Origin: Peribacillus tepidiphilus
GTDB taxonomy: Bacteria; Bacillota; Bacilli; Bacillales; DSM-1321
Direction of reading: 5' to 3'
NCBI RefSeq assembly: GCF_009466385.1
Contig: NZ_WIAQ01000012.1
Coordinates: forward strand, 1 to 59,905
Length of the DNA stretch: 59,905 bases
In this document: one piece after another, positions 7,043-19,588 of the stretch
Layout of the letters: each line of letters starts with the position of its first letter
How positions within the stretch are numbered: position 1 is the first letter of the stretch
The notes under the pieces: generated by a model
What the model saw: only the letters and a program-made list of their open reading frames with translations
Databases searched by the model: none
What the model was told of the DNA's origin: nothing
Program-made: the position numbers and the translations under genes

Positions 7043-7821
7043 GAGTATGTTACGCCAGGATTAGTTGTCATTAAACTTTTTTCATCATAAAACACTTGCC
7101 ACAAATATAATCCTTGTGCAGGCGCTGTTTTTCCCGCTGCACGACGGTCTTTTGCAAGCAAAATAGCTTTGATATCTTCAGGCTGCCTCAGTCCGCTCCC
7201 AACCTCAAGAAGTGTTCCCATTACTATTCGGACCATATTATATAAAAATCCATTTCCGACAAACCGAAACATGAGCTCATCGTCATTTCGGACAAAAGAA
7301 ATGTGATAGATTGTCCGAACCTTATCCTCCATTTCTGTTTTTGCCGAACAAAAGCTTGTAAAATCATGCGTTCCAATTAAATAATCAATAGCTCTTGTCA
7401 TTGCTTCTTCGTTAAGTGGATAAGGGTAATGATACACATAATGACGGCGAAGCGGATCTGGTACATCTCCGGTTTGAATCCTATAGCAATATTCCTTTCC
7501 TTTCGCGTCAAACCTCGCATGAAAGTCAGGTGCCACTTCTTCTACCGACATAATGGATATATCAGCCGGTAAAATGGAATTCAACGCTTTTCTCCATCCC
7601 AAAAGTGGAATCTTCAAGTCGCTATCGAAATGAATAACCTGACCCTTTGCATGGACACCTGCATCTGTCCTGCCTGAAGCCGTGACTTTTACTTCTTTTC
7701 CTTTATGGAGCTGCTCTAGTCCATGTTCTAATTCTGCCTGCACGGTTCGTTTATTCGGTTGGATTTGATAGCCGGAAAATTGAGTTCCATCATAGGCTAT
7801 TATACATTTCAATCTGCTCAT
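7039..7821 (-). CDS. truA: tRNA pseudouridine(38-40) synthase TruA
   Basis: Converts uridines 38, 39 and 40 of the tRNA anticodon arm to pseudouridine. The 260-residue sequence begins [16 protein letters not shown] and has the catalytic motif [12 protein letters not shown], with the nucleophile Asp near residue 53, plus the C-terminal [13 protein letters not shown] segment. It is the last gene after ecfA1-ecfA2-ecfT, 15 bases from ecfT, and no terminator separates them. Its stop codon lies inside the -35 box of the rplM promoter, so the two units are tightly packed. Confidence 0.96.
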   Translation of the reverse strand: MSRLKCIIAYDGTQFSGYQIQPNKRTVQAELEHGLEQLHKGKEVKVTASGRTDAGVHAKGQVIHFDSDLKIPLLGWRKALNSILPADISIMSVEEVAPDFHARFDAKGKEYCYRIQTGDVPDPLRRHYVYHYPYPLNEEAMTRAIDYLIGTHDFTSFCSAKTEMEDKVRTIYHISFVRNDDELMFRFVGNGFLYNMVRIVMGTLLEVGSGLRQPEDIKAILLAKDRRAAGKTAPAQGLYLWQVFYDEKSLMTTNPGVTYS

Positions 7822-7836
7822 AAATATGGCTCCCTA

Positions 7837-8634
7837 CTAGCTTCTAAATAAAATCAATAGAATGGTCAATACAAGAAGCGAGCCTAACAGCAATGTATCA
7901 AAAATACTCCACTGCAACATCCGGTATTTCGTACGTCCTTCTCCCCCGCGATATCCTCTCGCTTCCATAGCAATCGCTAACTCTTCTGCCCTTTTAAAAG
8001 AGCTCACGAATAGCGGTACCAAGAGAGGTACGATCGACTGAATCCTGTCTTTAATTGGTCCAGAAGTGAAATCAACACCACGTGCAGTTTGAGCTTTCAT
8101 AATTTTATCTGTCTCCTGCATCAGTGTAGGGATGAAACGTAAAGAAATGGACATCATTAAAGCAAGCTCGTGCACAGGCAACTTTAACTTCTTAAATGGA
8201 TTTAATAATAGCTCCATTCCATCCGTAATTTCAATAGGTGTCGTCGTTAATGTCAGCAGAGAGGTAATGATGATTAGATACGTAAACCTTAAAGAAATGA
8301 AAATACCCTGCCTTACTCCACCCTCATAAATTTCTAACCATCCGAGCTTATATAACAGGTCTCCTTCTTTTGTAAAAAAGATATGAAGCAAAAAGGTGAA
8401 AAGAATTAACCACAATATTGGTTTTAATCCGTTATATAAAAATTTAATCGGAATTTTGGAAAGTAAAATGAGTACTAAACTAAATAGACCTAGAATCGTA
8501 TAAGTAACGGCATTATTAGCCAAAAAAACGATACATACAAAAAAGAATACGAGCAATAGCTTAGAACGGGGATCCATTTGATGAAGGATGGAATCTGATG
8601 GCACATAACGTCCAAAAATCATCTTTTCCATCAT
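7837..8634 (-). CDS. ecfT: Energy-coupling factor transporter transmembrane protein EcfT
   Basis: Membrane scaffold of ECF transporters. It joins the two ATPases to exchangeable substrate-binding S subunits for vitamins such as riboflavin, folate or biotin. The 265-residue protein has several hydrophobic helices and two Ala-Arg-Gly coupling motifs (QTARGVDF and EARGYRGG) in the cytoplasmic region that grip the ATPases. Its start overlaps the ecfA2 stop by four bases (ATGA), a sign of translational coupling. No S subunit gene is nearby, so this is a shared (group II) module. Confidence 0.95.
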   Translation of the reverse strand: MMEKMIFGRYVPSDSILHQMDPRSKLLLVFFFVCIVFLANNAVTYTILGLFSLVLILLSKIPIKFLYNGLKPILWLILFTFLLHIFFTKEGDLLYKLGWLEIYEGGVRQGIFISLRFTYLIIITSLLTLTTTPIEITDGMELLLNPFKKLKLPVHELALMMSISLRFIPTLMQETDKIMKAQTARGVDFTSGPIKDRIQSIVPLLVPLFVSSFKRAEELAIAMEARGYRGGEGRTKYRMLQWSIFDTLLLGSLLVLTILLILFRS

Positions 8635-9500
8635 GAGCGTATCCCCCTCTTTATAGCTTGCTGAATTTCCTTTGCCAAATCCGAAATAGACAAGGCTGGT
8701 TTATCAAACCTTACGCCCATTTCTTTTTGGAGAGTAAGCTGAAAACGAACAGTCTCAGGTACATCAAGACTAAGCTCAAGCAATTGCTCCGGCTGGGCAA
8801 AAATATCAGCAGGCGTCCCTTTTTTATGGATTGTCCCATTATGCATAACAACAATCTCATCTGCATATTTAGCGGCATCTTCCATGCTGTGGGTTACAAG
8901 GATGGTTGTAAGACCTCTTTCACGTTGAAGATTCGCAAACATATCCATAATTTCTTTTCGTCCTCTTGGATCCAATCCGGCCGTAGGTTCATCCAATACA
9001 ATCACTTCCGGTTCCATAGCCAGCACCCCAGCGATTGCTACTCTCCTCATCTGACCGCCGGATAAGTCGAAAGGTGATTTTTTCAAAATACTTTCGTCCA
9101 TTCCAACTTGTTTTATAGCCTTTCTTGCGAGAGCCTTAGCCTCTTCCTCAGAAACCCCGAAATTCATAGGACCAAAACATATATCTTTTTCAACTGTCTC
9201 ATCAAACAGCTGATGCTCTGGAAACTGAAAAACAATTCCTACTTTCTTTCGAATCGGACGAAGGTTTTTTTCTTTTTTATCGGCCTCAATTACTCTGTCA
9301 CCTATTATAACTTGTCCCTTCGTTGGTTTTAACAAACCATTCAAATGCTGAAGAAGAGTGGACTTACCTGAACCAGTGTGACCGATTACAGCAAGATAGC
9401 TTCCTTCTTTGATATCTAGATTTATATCGTAGATCGCTAATCTTTCAAATGGAGTATTTGCCTGATATCGGTGTTCTACTTGTTTAAGTGCAACGTGCAT
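8631..9500 (-). CDS. ecfA2: Energy-coupling factor transporter ATP-binding protein EcfA2
   Basis: One of the two ATPases of the ECF vitamin transporter. The 289-residue sequence has Walker [10 protein letters not shown] (about residue 41-49), a Q-loop ([11 protein letters not shown]), the ABC signature [13 protein letters not shown], Walker [14 protein letters not shown] and the switch His in LVTHSMED. The start lies 25 bases inside the end of ecfA1, and its stop overlaps the start of ecfT, so the three subunits are probably translated in step. B. subtilis has the same order. Confidence 0.95.
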   Translation of the reverse strand: MHVALKQVEHRYQANTPFERLAIYDINLDIKEGSYLAVIGHTGSGKSTLLQHLNGLLKPTKGQVIIGDRVIEADKKEKNLRPIRKKVGIVFQFPEHQLFDETVEKDICFGPMNFGVSEEEAKALARKAIKQVGMDESILKKSPFDLSGGQMRRVAIAGVLAMEPEVIVLDEPTAGLDPRGRKEIMDMFANLQRERGLTTILVTHSMEDAAKYADEIVVMHNGTIHKKGTPADIFAQPEQLLELSLDVPETVRFQLTLQKEMGVRFDKPALSISDLAKEIQQAIKRGIRS

Positions 9501-10315
9501 AGCTCTTTCACCAACTCTTCTTGTGATAAATAGCGGTCTGATAAATCGAAACCAATATCTTGTAACGCTTTTGTTAATTTCACAGAAAAAGGAATATCAA
9601 GACCGAGAGCCGTTAGTTCCTCATCCATCTTAAAAATTTCAGACGGGGTTCCCTCCCGATAGAGTTGTCCTTTATTCATAACGATGATACGATCAGCTTT
9701 TGCTGCTTCCTCTAAATCATGGGTAATCGATATAACTGTTAAAGCTTTATTTTTCTTTAATTCTCTAACTGTTTCAAGAACTTCTTCCCTGCCTCTTGGG
9801 TCCAGCATAGAAGTGGCTTCATCCAAAATAATAATACTCGGCTGAAGCGCTAACACTCCAGCAATTGCAACACGCTGCTTTTGTCCCCCTGACAGATGGT
9901 GCGGCTCTTGATTCAGAAAAGAATCCATTTTTACTTTTCTAAGTGCATCCATCACTCGCTCAACCATCGTTTCACGATCAACACCTATGTTTTCTAAACC
10001 AAAAGCCACATCATCCTGAACAGTCGTCCCCACAAACTGATTATCAGGATTTTGAAATACCATGCCGATTTCCTTACGAATTTCCCAAACGCTGGCTTCC
10101 GTTAGCTCTTGGCCTTTAACAGTGATTCTTCCTGACTGTGGATATTGAAGACCATTCAACAGCTTGGCAAGAGTGGACTTACCGGAGCCATTATGACCTA
10201 CAATAGCTAGCCATTCGCCTTCCCACACTTTAAAAGAAACATCTCTTAATGCTGGTTGGTCCTGTCCTTCATATGTGAAGGAGACTTGATCTACATGAAC
10301 CAGTTCAGATCTCAT
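9476..10315 (-). CDS. ecfA1: Energy-coupling factor transporter ATP-binding protein EcfA1
   Basis: Partner ATPase of EcfA2. The 279-residue protein has Walker [11 protein letters not shown]-loop [13 protein letters not shown] signature [13 protein letters not shown], Walker [14 protein letters not shown] and switch His in [17 protein letters not shown] lies seven bases before the ATG. It is the first gene of ecfA1-ecfA2-ecfT-truA and is separated from rplQ by a terminator and a long structured leader, unlike a simple readthrough arrangement from the alpha operon. Confidence 0.95.
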   Translation of the reverse strand: MRSELVHVDQVSFTYEGQDQPALRDVSFKVWEGEWLAIVGHNGSGKSTLAKLLNGLQYPQSGRITVKGQELTEASVWEIRKEIGMVFQNPDNQFVGTTVQDDVAFGLENIGVDRETMVERVMDALRKVKMDSFLNQEPHHLSGGQKQRVAIAGVLALQPSIIILDEATSMLDPRGREEVLETVRELKKNKALTVISITHDLEEAAKADRIIVMNKGQLYREGTPSEIFKMDEELTALGLDIPFSVKLTKALQDIGFDLSDRYLSQEELVKELCTLHLNK

Positions 10316-10373
10316 GTTTTACCTCCCCTAAACTCGGCTTTTCTAACTCAACTCCATCTCATTATATAAAAAT

Positions 10374-10493
10374 TATATAAAAAAACGCTGCACCCCTCCT
10401 AAAGGAATTTATATTCCTTAGATGAATAGCAGCATCCATTCAGAAAATATCTGACATAATATTGGCTCTCCAAATGAGAGCATTGGAGGGGTG
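10374..10493 (-). ncRNA. Unassigned structured RNA element upstream of ecfA1 (closed by a 10-bp stem with T-tract)
   Basis: On the minus strand, GCACCCCTCC (10484-10493) pairs perfectly with GGAGGGGTGC (10389-10398), and the 3' arm is followed within four bases by six T. Inside lie a GCTCTC/GAGAGC hairpin (10464-10480), a GAATG-type hairpin around 10420-10441 and an AAGGAAT/ATTCCTT hairpin (10400-10418). The whole looks like a multi-branched RNA whose closing stem doubles as an intrinsic terminator in front of ecfA1. It does not fit T-box, TPP, FMN, SAM, lysine or preQ1 consensus as I know them. A mobile palindromic element is the main alternative. Confidence 0.5.
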
Positions 10494-10612
10494 CGAGAGC
10501 TAGACGAGAAGCATTTATTTTAAATGCAGCCATCGTAACACTCAATGCGTGTTCCTTTTAGAATAAAAACTCAGTAGACTTATAAACTAAGCGTTCATCG
10601 CCTTTATTCCCT
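10494..10612 (-). other. Upstream part of the rplQ-ecfA1 spacer
   Basis: This stretch has no gene. Two further hairpins are visible on the minus strand: AACAC/GTGTT near 10535-10553 and a perfect GCATTT/AAATGC around 10511-10527. I see no convincing promoter; together with the closed element next to it this could be one leader RNA. Confidence 0.4.
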
Positions 10613-10664
10613 ATAAAAAAAGGGCAAAGACAAGTTAGCTTTAAACTGTCCCCGCCCTTTTGTG
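10613..10664 (-). terminator. Terminator of the alpha operon after rplQ
   Basis: AAAGGGC pairs with GCCCTTT, with inner pairing GACA/TGTC, followed by seven T on the minus strand, right after the rplQ stop codon. Confidence 0.85.
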
Positions 10665-10672
10665 ATCGTCTA

Positions 10673-11035
10673 TTAAACTAACTCGATAATCACCATTGGA
10701 GCTCCGTCACCGCGACGTGGACCAACTTTCATGATACGAGTGTATCCGCCTTGACGCTCTTCATAACGAGAAGCGATATCGCTGAATAGCTTTTGAACAG
10801 CATCTTGACCTTTTTCAGCATCAGCTACTTCATGACGAATGTAAGCAGCAGCTTGACGACGAGCATGTAAGTCACCGCGCTTACCAAGAGTGATCATTTT
10901 TTCAACAACAGAACGTAATTCCTTCGCACGTGCTTCTGTTGTTTCGATACGCTCATGGATAATTAGGTCAGTTGCTAAATCACGAAGTAATGCTTTACGT
11001 TGAGCGCTAGTGCGTCCTAACTTTCTGTAACCCAT
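10673..11035 (-). CDS. rplQ: 50S ribosomal protein L17
   Basis: L17 binds 23S rRNA near the exit tunnel on the back of the large subunit. The 120-residue protein has the conserved start [21 protein letters not shown] and the signature [23 protein letters not shown] precedes the ATG. It is the last gene of the rpsM-rpsK-rpoA-rplQ block and is followed by a strong terminator that separates it from the ECF transporter genes. Confidence 0.98.
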   Translation of the reverse strand: MGYRKLGRTSAQRKALLRDLATDLIIHERIETTEARAKELRSVVEKMITLGKRGDLHARRQAAAYIRHEVADAEKGQDAVQKLFSDIASRYEERQGGYTRIMKVGPRRGDGAPMVIIELV

Positions 11036-11114
11036 TGAGAGATTCCCTCCTTTGTTGAAGTCATAATCTATAATGCAGACTAAAAGTGTATATTATGGCA
11101 AATACCAATCGTTA

Positions 11115-12059
11115 TTAGTCGTCTTTACGAAGACCTAAACCTAACTCTTCAAGCTTCGCTTTCACTTCTTCAAGTGACTTGCGGCCTAGATTACGGACTT
11201 TCATCATATCTTCTTCCGTTTTATGAGCAAGCTCTTGAACGGTATTAATACCGGCACGCTTTAAGCAGTTGTAAGAGCGAACAGAAAGATCAAGTTCTTC
11301 AATCGTCATTTCAAGAACTTTTTCTTTTTGGTCTTCTTCTTTTTCAACCATAATTTCAGCATTTTGAGCTTCGTCAGTTAAACCAACAAAGATATTTAAA
11401 TGCTCTGTCAAAATCTTTGAACCAAGAGCTATTGCTTCTTTTGGGCCCGTGCTTCCGTCAGTCCAAACATCAATCGTAAGCTTATCATAGTTTGTCATTT
11501 GGCCTACACGTGTATTTTCAACTTGATAAGAAACACGTGCTACTGGAGTATAGATCGAGTCGATAGGAATAACACCGATCGGTTGATCCTCTCTCTTGTT
11601 CTGTTCAGCCGGAGTATAACCGCGTCCACGACGAGCAGTTAACCTCATACGTAAATGCCCATTTTTGGCAATGGTCGCAATGTGTAAATCTGGATTTAAG
11701 ATTTCCACATCACTATCATGCGTAATGTCAGCTGCAGTAACAACTCCTTCACCCTGCACATCAATTTCCAGCGTCTTTTCCTCATCAGAGTAAATTTTAA
11801 GAGCTAGTTTTTTCACATTCAGAATAATAGAAGTAACATCTTCTACGACGCCTTCAATTGTTGAGAACTCATGCAGTACTCCATCTATCTGAATAGATGT
11901 GACAGCGGCACCTGGGAGTGAGGATAGAAGGATACGACGTAAGGAGTTACCCAAAGTTGTACCATACCCACGCTCAAGTGGCTCGACGACGAACTTACCA
12001 TACTTGGCGTCATCGCTGATTTCAACCGTTTCGATTTTTGGTTTTTCTATTTCAATCAT
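11115..12059 (-). CDS. rpoA: DNA-directed RNA polymerase subunit alpha
   Basis: Alpha forms the dimer on which RNA polymerase assembles, and its C-terminal domain contacts UP elements and regulators. The 314-residue protein has the N-terminal assembly domain (about 1-230), including [20 protein letters not shown] and [11 protein letters not shown], an acidic linker (EKEEDQKEK), and the helix-hairpin-helix C-terminal domain ending in [25 protein letters not shown] precedes the ATG. A candidate promoter and a leader of about 130 bases sit in front of it, although it lies inside the ribosomal operon. Confidence 0.99.
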   Translation of the reverse strand: MIEIEKPKIETVEISDDAKYGKFVVEPLERGYGTTLGNSLRRILLSSLPGAAVTSIQIDGVLHEFSTIEGVVEDVTSIILNVKKLALKIYSDEEKTLEIDVQGEGVVTAADITHDSDVEILNPDLHIATIAKNGHLRMRLTARRGRGYTPAEQNKREDQPIGVIPIDSIYTPVARVSYQVENTRVGQMTNYDKLTIDVWTDGSTGPKEAIALGSKILTEHLNIFVGLTDEAQNAEIMVEKEEDQKEKVLEMTIEELDLSVRSYNCLKRAGINTVQELAHKTEEDMMKVRNLGRKSLEEVKAKLEELGLGLRKDD

Positions 12060-12197
12060 TCAATAAACCCTCCTTCAAAACGTCGAAACCCCGGCTAGAG
12101 ATCAACAGATTACCAATCTAACCGAAATTCCCCATGTTTATATTCCCGATTGTGCGCAACAACTGAATTAATCATTCTGTAATAACGCAAAGTTTCT

Positions 12198-12226
12198 ATC
12201 ATATCCCATTATAGACAGGGATACAA
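12198..12226 (-). promoter_or_regulatory. Candidate internal sigma-A promoter of rpoA-rplQ
   Basis: TTGTAT (12221-12226), a 17-bp spacer and TATGAT (12198-12203) on the minus strand, in the unusually long 183-base spacer between rpsK and rpoA. Confidence 0.55.
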
Positions 12227-12242
12227 AATCTATACAGAAAAA

Positions 12243-12647
<405 letters not shown>

Positions 12648-12654
12648 TTACCGA

Positions 12655-13161
<507 letters not shown>

Positions 13162-13195
13162 CTAACCTCCTTATACAGATCGGAGTGTAACCAGA

Positions 13196-13414
13196 TTATT
13201 TGAATCGGTATGTGATTCTGCCGCGAGTTAGATCATACGGTGAAAGCTCGACTGTTACTTTATCACCAGGTAGAATACGAATGAAGTGCATGCGAATTTT
13301 ACCTGATACATGAGCTAAAACAGTATGACCATTTTCTAATTCTACCTTAAACATTGCATTTGGCAAAGTCTCAGTGACTGTACCTTCAATTTCAATTACA
13401 TCATCTTTTGCCAT
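13196..13414 (-). CDS. infA: Translation initiation factor IF-1
   Basis: A 72-residue OB-fold protein that blocks the A site of the 30S subunit during initiation. It is nearly identical to the B. subtilis protein: [20 protein letters not shown], then [20 protein letters not shown] and the C-terminal [18 protein letters not shown] precedes the ATG. The spacer to map is only 66 bases, so the small KOW-domain gene ybzG found here in B. subtilis is absent. Confidence 0.98.
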   Translation of the reverse strand: MAKDDVIEIEGTVTETLPNAMFKVELENGHTVLAHVSGKIRMHFIRILPGDKVTVELSPYDLTRGRITYRFK

Positions 13415-13480
13415 TTTAACGTCTCCCTTCTCTAAAAGACAAAACAGTCTCCTTAATTAATCCATTCTATACACTGGAAC

Positions 13481-14877
<1,397 letters not shown>

Positions 14878-14934
14878 TTATTTTCCCCCTCAAACTCTAT
14901 AATGGGTTTGGGGAACTTAATGTTCCCAAACCTA

Positions 14935-16227
14935 TTATTTAATAAATCCCTTATAGTGACGCTTAACTAATTGTGCTTCTAACTGCTTCATTGTTTCAAG
15001 TGCAACCCCGACTACGATCAAAAGGCTTGTTCCGCCGATTTGTGCAGATTGAGGTAGTCCTGCAAACTTAATGAAGAATACAGGAAGAACAGCAATAGCT
15101 GCAAGGAAAATAGACCCTACAAGAGTAAGTCTATATAATACGCGGGTCAAGTATTCTTCGGTATTTTTTCCTGGACGAATACCTGGTACATACCCACCTT
15201 GCTTTTTCAAGTTTTCAGCTACTTGCTCAGGATTAACCTGAATGAAAGCATAGAAATAAGAAAACGCAATAATTAAGGCAATATATAGGATCATACCAAC
15301 AGGCTGTGAATAATCGAACGTTTTCTGAATCCAAAGAGTGACATCATTCGATCCAAAAAAGCCTGCAATTGTTGGTGGTGTAATAATAAACGATATCGCA
15401 AATATAACAGGAATTACTCCTGCAGCATTCACCTTTAATGGCAGATGCGTTGATTGATTACCAACAGGTGCACGCCCTGCTGCACGTTTAGCGTATTGTA
15501 TCGGAATCTTACGCAATGCTTGCTGGATGAAAATCACACCAACGATAATCGCAATGACTGCTATAAGAATTAATAGTACCGTTACAATGCGTAGGAATAA
15601 TTGCTCTCCAGCATTTTCAAACTGCTGTGCATAAATTTGGTTTACCGTTGAAGGAATACCTGCAACAATTCCAGCAAAAATGATAATGGAAATGCCATTT
15701 CCTACACCCTTTGATGTAATTTGTTCTCCGAGCCACATCAAAAAGGCTGTCCCAGCAGTTAAAACTGTTGCAATGAGTAAATATGTGCTGATTCCGGGAT
15801 CTTCAATAAGCATCCCGTTAGCCATATTATTAAATCCGTAAGACATACCAAGAGCTTGGATAAATCCAAGCACGATAGTTCCATAGCGGGTAAACTGAGC
15901 TAATTTACGGCGACCCACTTCTCCTTGCTTAGACCATTCAGTAAACTTTGGCACTACGTCCATTTGAAGAAGCTGAATGATAATGGATGCCGTAATATAC
16001 GGCATAATACCCATTGCAAAGATAGAGAAATTTTTAAGAGCTCCACCACCAAATGTATTTAGAATACCAAATACATTTAACTTATCCTGCATTCTTAGAA
16101 AATCGGCATTTACATGCGGTACTGGAATGAAAGTACCAATACGGAAAACGATCAGCATTAAAAGGGTGAATAAGATCTTTTTTCGAATATCACCCACACG
16201 CATAAAATTGGAGATCGTGCGGAACAT
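14935..16227 (-). CDS. secY: Protein translocase channel subunit SecY
   Basis: Central pore of the Sec translocon for export and membrane insertion. The 430-residue protein has about ten membrane helices, the N-terminal FRTISNFMRVGDIRKKILFT, the plug-region FNIFGILNTFGGG type segment, and the cytoplasmic loop with GVGNGISIIIF. The last loop ending in KRHYKGFIK contacts the ribosome and SecA. Its ATG directly joins the rplO stop. SecE, its partner, is encoded near nusG in this window. Confidence 0.98.
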   Translation of the reverse strand: MFRTISNFMRVGDIRKKILFTLLMLIVFRIGTFIPVPHVNADFLRMQDKLNVFGILNTFGGGALKNFSIFAMGIMPYITASIIIQLLQMDVVPKFTEWSKQGEVGRRKLAQFTRYGTIVLGFIQALGMSYGFNNMANGMLIEDPGISTYLLIATVLTAGTAFLMWLGEQITSKGVGNGISIIIFAGIVAGIPSTVNQIYAQQFENAGEQLFLRIVTVLLILIAVIAIIVGVIFIQQALRKIPIQYAKRAAGRAPVGNQSTHLPLKVNAAGVIPVIFAISFIITPPTIAGFFGSNDVTLWIQKTFDYSQPVGMILYIALIIAFSYFYAFIQVNPEQVAENLKKQGGYVPGIRPGKNTEEYLTRVLYRLTLVGSIFLAAIAVLPVFFIKFAGLPQSAQIGGTSLLIVVGVALETMKQLEAQLVKRHYKGFIK

Positions 16228-16667
16228 TAAATCACCTCAGTTTGACCGCCAGCAGCTTCAATTGCTTCTTTCGCAGCAGAGGAAAATTTGTGAGCTTTAA
16301 CAGTAAGTTTCTTTTCAAGCTTACCGTTAGCAAGAATTTTAATTCCTGCTTTTTCTTTCTTCACAACACCAGTTTCTACAAGTAGAGCTGGAGTAACTTC
16401 AGTTCCGTCTTCGAAACGATTTAGTGTTTCTAAGTTAACAACAGCATACTCTTTGCGGTTAACGTTTGTGAAACCGCGTTTTGGTAAACGTCTGAATAGA
16501 GGAGTTTGACCTCCTTCAAATCCAGGACGAACGCCACCGCCGGAACGAGCGTTTTGACCTTTATGACCTTTACCAGCTGTCTTACCGTTACCAGAACCGA
16601 TACCGCGACCTACACGCTTTCGTTCTTTACGAGAACCTTCTGCAGGTTTTAATTCATGAAGTTTCAT
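16227..16667 (-). CDS. rplO: 50S ribosomal protein L15
   Basis: L15 binds 23S rRNA and is a late assembly protein with a long basic arm. The 146-residue protein begins [20 protein letters not shown] and has the glycine-rich arm [19 protein letters not shown], typical for the family, then [24 protein letters not shown] precedes the ATG. The end touches the secY start, as is usual in the spc operon. Confidence 0.98.
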   Translation of the reverse strand: MKLHELKPAEGSRKERKRVGRGIGSGNGKTAGKGHKGQNARSGGGVRPGFEGGQTPLFRRLPKRGFTNVNRKEYAVVNLETLNRFEDGTEVTPALLVETGVVKKEKAGIKILANGKLEKKLTVKAHKFSSAAKEAIEAAGGQTEVI

Positions 16668-16698
16668 ATTGGCACCTCCTTGTTAAGAAAAAATAAAA

Positions 16699-16881
16699 TT
16701 ATTGTTCTTTGACAGTAACAAGGTGAGAAACCTTATTAATCATACCGCGAATCGCAGGATTATCATCATGAACAACTGTTTGATGCAATTTGCGTAAACC
16801 AAGAGTTCTTACTGTAACGCGTTGGTCTTCAGGACGACCAATTAAGCTGCGAGTGAGGGTAATTTCTAATTTCTTTGCCAT
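16699..16881 (-). CDS. rpmD: 50S ribosomal protein L30
   Basis: A 60-residue large-subunit protein. [19 protein letters not shown] is the conserved start, followed by the motif [18 protein letters not shown] and [22 protein letters not shown] precedes the ATG. It sits between rpsE and rplO, the usual spc operon order, with short spacers and no internal regulatory site. Confidence 0.97.
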   Translation of the reverse strand: MAKKLEITLTRSLIGRPEDQRVTVRTLGLRKLHQTVVHDDNPAIRGMINKVSHLVTVKEQ

Positions 16882-16894
16882 TGATTTTCCCTCC

Positions 16895-17395
16895 TTATCC
16901 TAACAGTTCTTCTACTGATTTACCACGTAACTTCGCTACGTCCTCAGCACGTTTTAATTGCTTTAATCCGTCAATAGTAGCACGAACCATGTTAATAGGC
17001 GTGTTAGAGCCTAGAGATTTAGAAAGAATATCGCTTATGCCAGCTAATTCTAATACCGCACGAACTGGACCTCCAGCGATAACCCCAGTACCTTCAGAAG
17101 CAGGCTTTAAAAGAATTTCACCAGCTCCAAAGTGTCCAAGAACTTCGTGTGGGATTGTTGTACCAACCATAGGTACAGTGATTAGGTTTTTCTTAGCATC
17201 CTCAATTGCTTTGCGGATTGCATCAGGTACCTCTTGAGCTTTACCAGTACCAAAACCTACGTGACCGTTTTTGTCACCGACAACTACTAGTGCAGAGAAA
17301 CGGAAACGACGTCCACCTTTTACAACCTTCGCTACGCGGTTAACCGTAACTACACGTTCTTCAAGTTCTAATTTATTAGGATCAATACGACGCAT
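16895..17395 (-). CDS. rpsE: 30S ribosomal protein S5
   Basis: S5 lies at the mRNA entry and helps decoding accuracy. The 166-residue protein has the N-terminal double-stranded RNA binding fold ([20 protein letters not shown], then [20 protein letters not shown]) and the C-terminal domain with [18 protein letters not shown]. Residues in the [11 protein letters not shown] loop, where spectinomycin-resistance changes occur, look wild type. GGAGGGA precedes the ATG. Confidence 0.98.
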   Translation of the reverse strand: MRRIDPNKLELEERVVTVNRVAKVVKGGRRFRFSALVVVGDKNGHVGFGTGKAQEVPDAIRKAIEDAKKNLITVPMVGTTIPHEVLGHFGAGEILLKPASEGTGVIAGGPVRAVLELAGISDILSKSLGSNTPINMVRATIDGLKQLKRAEDVAKLRGKSVEELLG

Positions 17396-17419
17396 CTTTA
17401 TTTGTCCCTCCTTTTTCCA

Positions 17420-17782
17420 TTAAAATTCTAAGCCGTTTTCACGAGCAGCGTCTGCTAAAGCTTTTACACGACCATGGTAGAGGTATCCGCCGCGGTCAAA
17501 TACCACGGATTTGTAACCTTTTTCTGATGCGCGTTTTGCAATCAATTCGCCGACTTTTTGAGCTGCTTCGATGTTGCCAGTAGCTTCAAGACCTAATTCT
17601 TTATCCAACGTTGAAGCGCTAGCAAGAGTTACGCCGTTCACATCATCGATTAATTGTGCATAAATGTGCTTGTTAGAACGAAACACATTTAAACGAGGAC
17701 GAGCTTCAGTTCCAGAAAGCTTTGCACGAACACGTGCGTGTCTTTTCTTACGAACAGAATTTTTATCAAGCTTCGTAATCAT
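17420..17782 (-). CDS. rplR: 50S ribosomal protein L18
   Basis: L18 binds 5S rRNA together with L5 and anchors it in the central protuberance. The 120-residue protein has a basic N-terminus ([14 protein letters not shown]), the signature [16 protein letters not shown] and the C-terminal [29 protein letters not shown] precedes the ATG. It lies between rplF and rpsE. Confidence 0.98.
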   Translation of the reverse strand: MITKLDKNSVRKKRHARVRAKLSGTEARPRLNVFRSNKHIYAQLIDDVNGVTLASASTLDKELGLEATGNIEAAQKVGELIAKRASEKGYKSVVFDRGGYLYHGRVKALADAARENGLEF

Positions 17783-17813
17783 TTACGTCACTCCTTTCGT
17801 TTACCTATGCGGC

Positions 17814-18353
17814 TTACTTACCTGTTTTACCTTCTTTACGACGTACAAATTCACCTTCATAGCGAATACCTTTGCCTTTATATGGCTCAGGAGGACGAAC
17901 TCCACGGATGTTTGCTGCTAAAGCACCAACACGCTCCTTGTTCGCACCTTTTACAATAATCTTAGTGTTTGAAGGAACTTCAATCTCAAGTCCTTGTTCT
18001 GGTTCAATCTCAACTGGATGAGAGTAACCTACGTTAAGAACAAGTTTGTTTCCTTGTTTTTGAGCACGGTAACCGACCCCGATTAGCTCAAGGCCTCTTT
18101 CAAAGCCTTTGGAAACACCTTCGATCATATTTGCTAAAACAGCACGAGTTGTACCGTGTAATGCACGGTATGCTTTCTCGTCAGAAGGACGGGATACTGT
18201 GATCACGTTCTCTTCTAAGGTGATTGTAATATCTTTATTGAAAGAACGAGTTAATTCGCCTTTTGGTCCTTTTACAGTAACTGTATTGTCATCTGCAATT
18301 GTAACTGTAACTCCAGATGGAATTTCAATAGGTTTTTTACCTACGCGAGACAT
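17814..18353 (-). CDS. rplF: 50S ribosomal protein L6
   Basis: L6 sits at the base of the L7/L12 stalk near the sarcin-ricin loop and the factor-binding site. The 179-residue protein begins [18 protein letters not shown], has two related alpha/beta repeats, and ends in the signature [15 protein letters not shown] followed by a basic tail. GGAGGTGCA precedes the ATG. It lies between rpsH and rplR. Confidence 0.98.
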   Translation of the reverse strand: MSRVGKKPIEIPSGVTVTIADDNTVTVKGPKGELTRSFNKDITITLEENVITVSRPSDEKAYRALHGTTRAVLANMIEGVSKGFERGLELIGVGYRAQKQGNKLVLNVGYSHPVEIEPEQGLEIEVPSNTKIIVKGANKERVGALAANIRGVRPPEPYKGKGIRYEGEFVRRKEGKTGK

Positions 18354-18382
18354 CTAGTGCACCTCCATTCGTCTAAAAATGA

Positions 18383-18781
18383 TTACCAAATGTATGCTAA
18401 TACTTCTCCACCGATTTTCTTAGCGCGAGCTTCTTTATCAGTTAAAACTCCTTGAGAAGTAGAAACGATTGCGATACCTAAACCGTTAAGAACACGTGGT
18501 ACTTCACCAGCTTTAGCATATACACGTAAACCAGGTTTACTAATACGTTTTAATCCAGTGATAACGCGTTCGTTGTTTGGACCGTACTTCAAGAAAATAC
18601 GGATGATACCTTGTTTGTTGTCTTCGATTAATTCAACGTCACGTACGAAGCCTTCACGCTTCAAGATTTCAGCGATTTCTGTCTTAATCTTTGAAGCAGG
18701 GATTTCTAGCTTCTCGTGACGAACCATGTTCGCATTACGGATGCGAGTAAGCATATCTGCAATAGGATCTGTCATGACCAT
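18383..18781 (-). CDS. rpsH: 30S ribosomal protein S8
   Basis: S8 binds the central domain of 16S rRNA early in 30S assembly. The 132-residue protein has [16 protein letters not shown] at the start and the C-terminal signature [14 protein letters not shown] followed by [16 protein letters not shown] precedes the start. In E. coli S8 represses the spc operon; no equivalent binding structure is evident in this spacer. Confidence 0.98.
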   Translation of the reverse strand: MVMTDPIADMLTRIRNANMVRHEKLEIPASKIKTEIAEILKREGFVRDVELIEDNKQGIIRIFLKYGPNNERVITGLKRISKPGLRVYAKAGEVPRVLNGLGIAIVSTSQGVLTDKEARAKKIGGEVLAYIW

Positions 18782-18811
18782 TTAATTTTACCTCCTTCCC
18801 AAACTCGGGTT

Positions 18812-19021
<210 letters not shown>

Positions 19022-19561
19022 TTACTTTTGGAACGGCATTCCGAATTGAGTTAATAGTTCACGAGCTTCTTCATCAGTGTTTGCAGTCGTTACGATAACG
19101 ATATCCATACCACGGACTTTGCTCACTTTATCGTAGTCAATTTCAGGGAAGATTAATTGTTCTTTAACACCAAGAGTGTAGTTTCCGCGGCCATCAAATG
19201 CTTTCTTAGAAACTCCACGGAAGTCACGTACACGTGGTAAAGAAACAGAAATAAGCTTGTCTAGGAATTCATACATGCGCTCACCGCGAAGTGTTACTTT
19301 CGCACCGATTGGCATACCTTCACGTAGACGGAAGCCTGCGATTGATTTTTTAGCTCTAGTGATCAATGGTTTTTGACCAGTGATTAGAGATAATTCTTCC
19401 ACTGCATTGTCAAGAGCTTTAGCGTTAGCTACTGCATCACCAACACCCATATTGACAACGATTTTCTCGATTTTTGGAGCTTGCATTACTGATTTATATC
19501 CAAACTTGCTCATTAGAGCAGGAACGATTTCTTTTGTATACTTTTCCTTTAGGCGGTTCAT
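19022..19561 (-). CDS. rplE: 50S ribosomal protein L5
   Basis: L5 binds 5S rRNA and contacts the P-site tRNA and S13 across the subunit interface. The 179-residue protein starts [20 protein letters not shown], has [18 protein letters not shown] and [20 protein letters not shown], and ends [21 protein letters not shown] precedes the ATG. It lies between rplX and rpsN. Confidence 0.98.
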   Translation of the reverse strand: MNRLKEKYTKEIVPALMSKFGYKSVMQAPKIEKIVVNMGVGDAVANAKALDNAVEELSLITGQKPLITRAKKSIAGFRLREGMPIGAKVTLRGERMYEFLDKLISVSLPRVRDFRGVSKKAFDGRGNYTLGVKEQLIFPEIDYDKVSKVRGMDIVIVTTANTDEEARELLTQFGMPFQK

Positions 19562-19588
19562 ATATTGTACCTCCCTTCGCTAAATGAC

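Noticed and set aside
10374-10493. T-box, FMN, TPP, SAM, lysine or preQ1 riboswitch upstream of ecfA1
   Set aside because: None of their conserved core sequences (for example TGGAACC or AGGATAT) is present.
10389-10493. Insertion sequence or MITE suggested by the 10-bp inverted repeat
   Set aside because: No transposase, and no flanking target duplication that I can see; kept only as an alternative for the structured leader.
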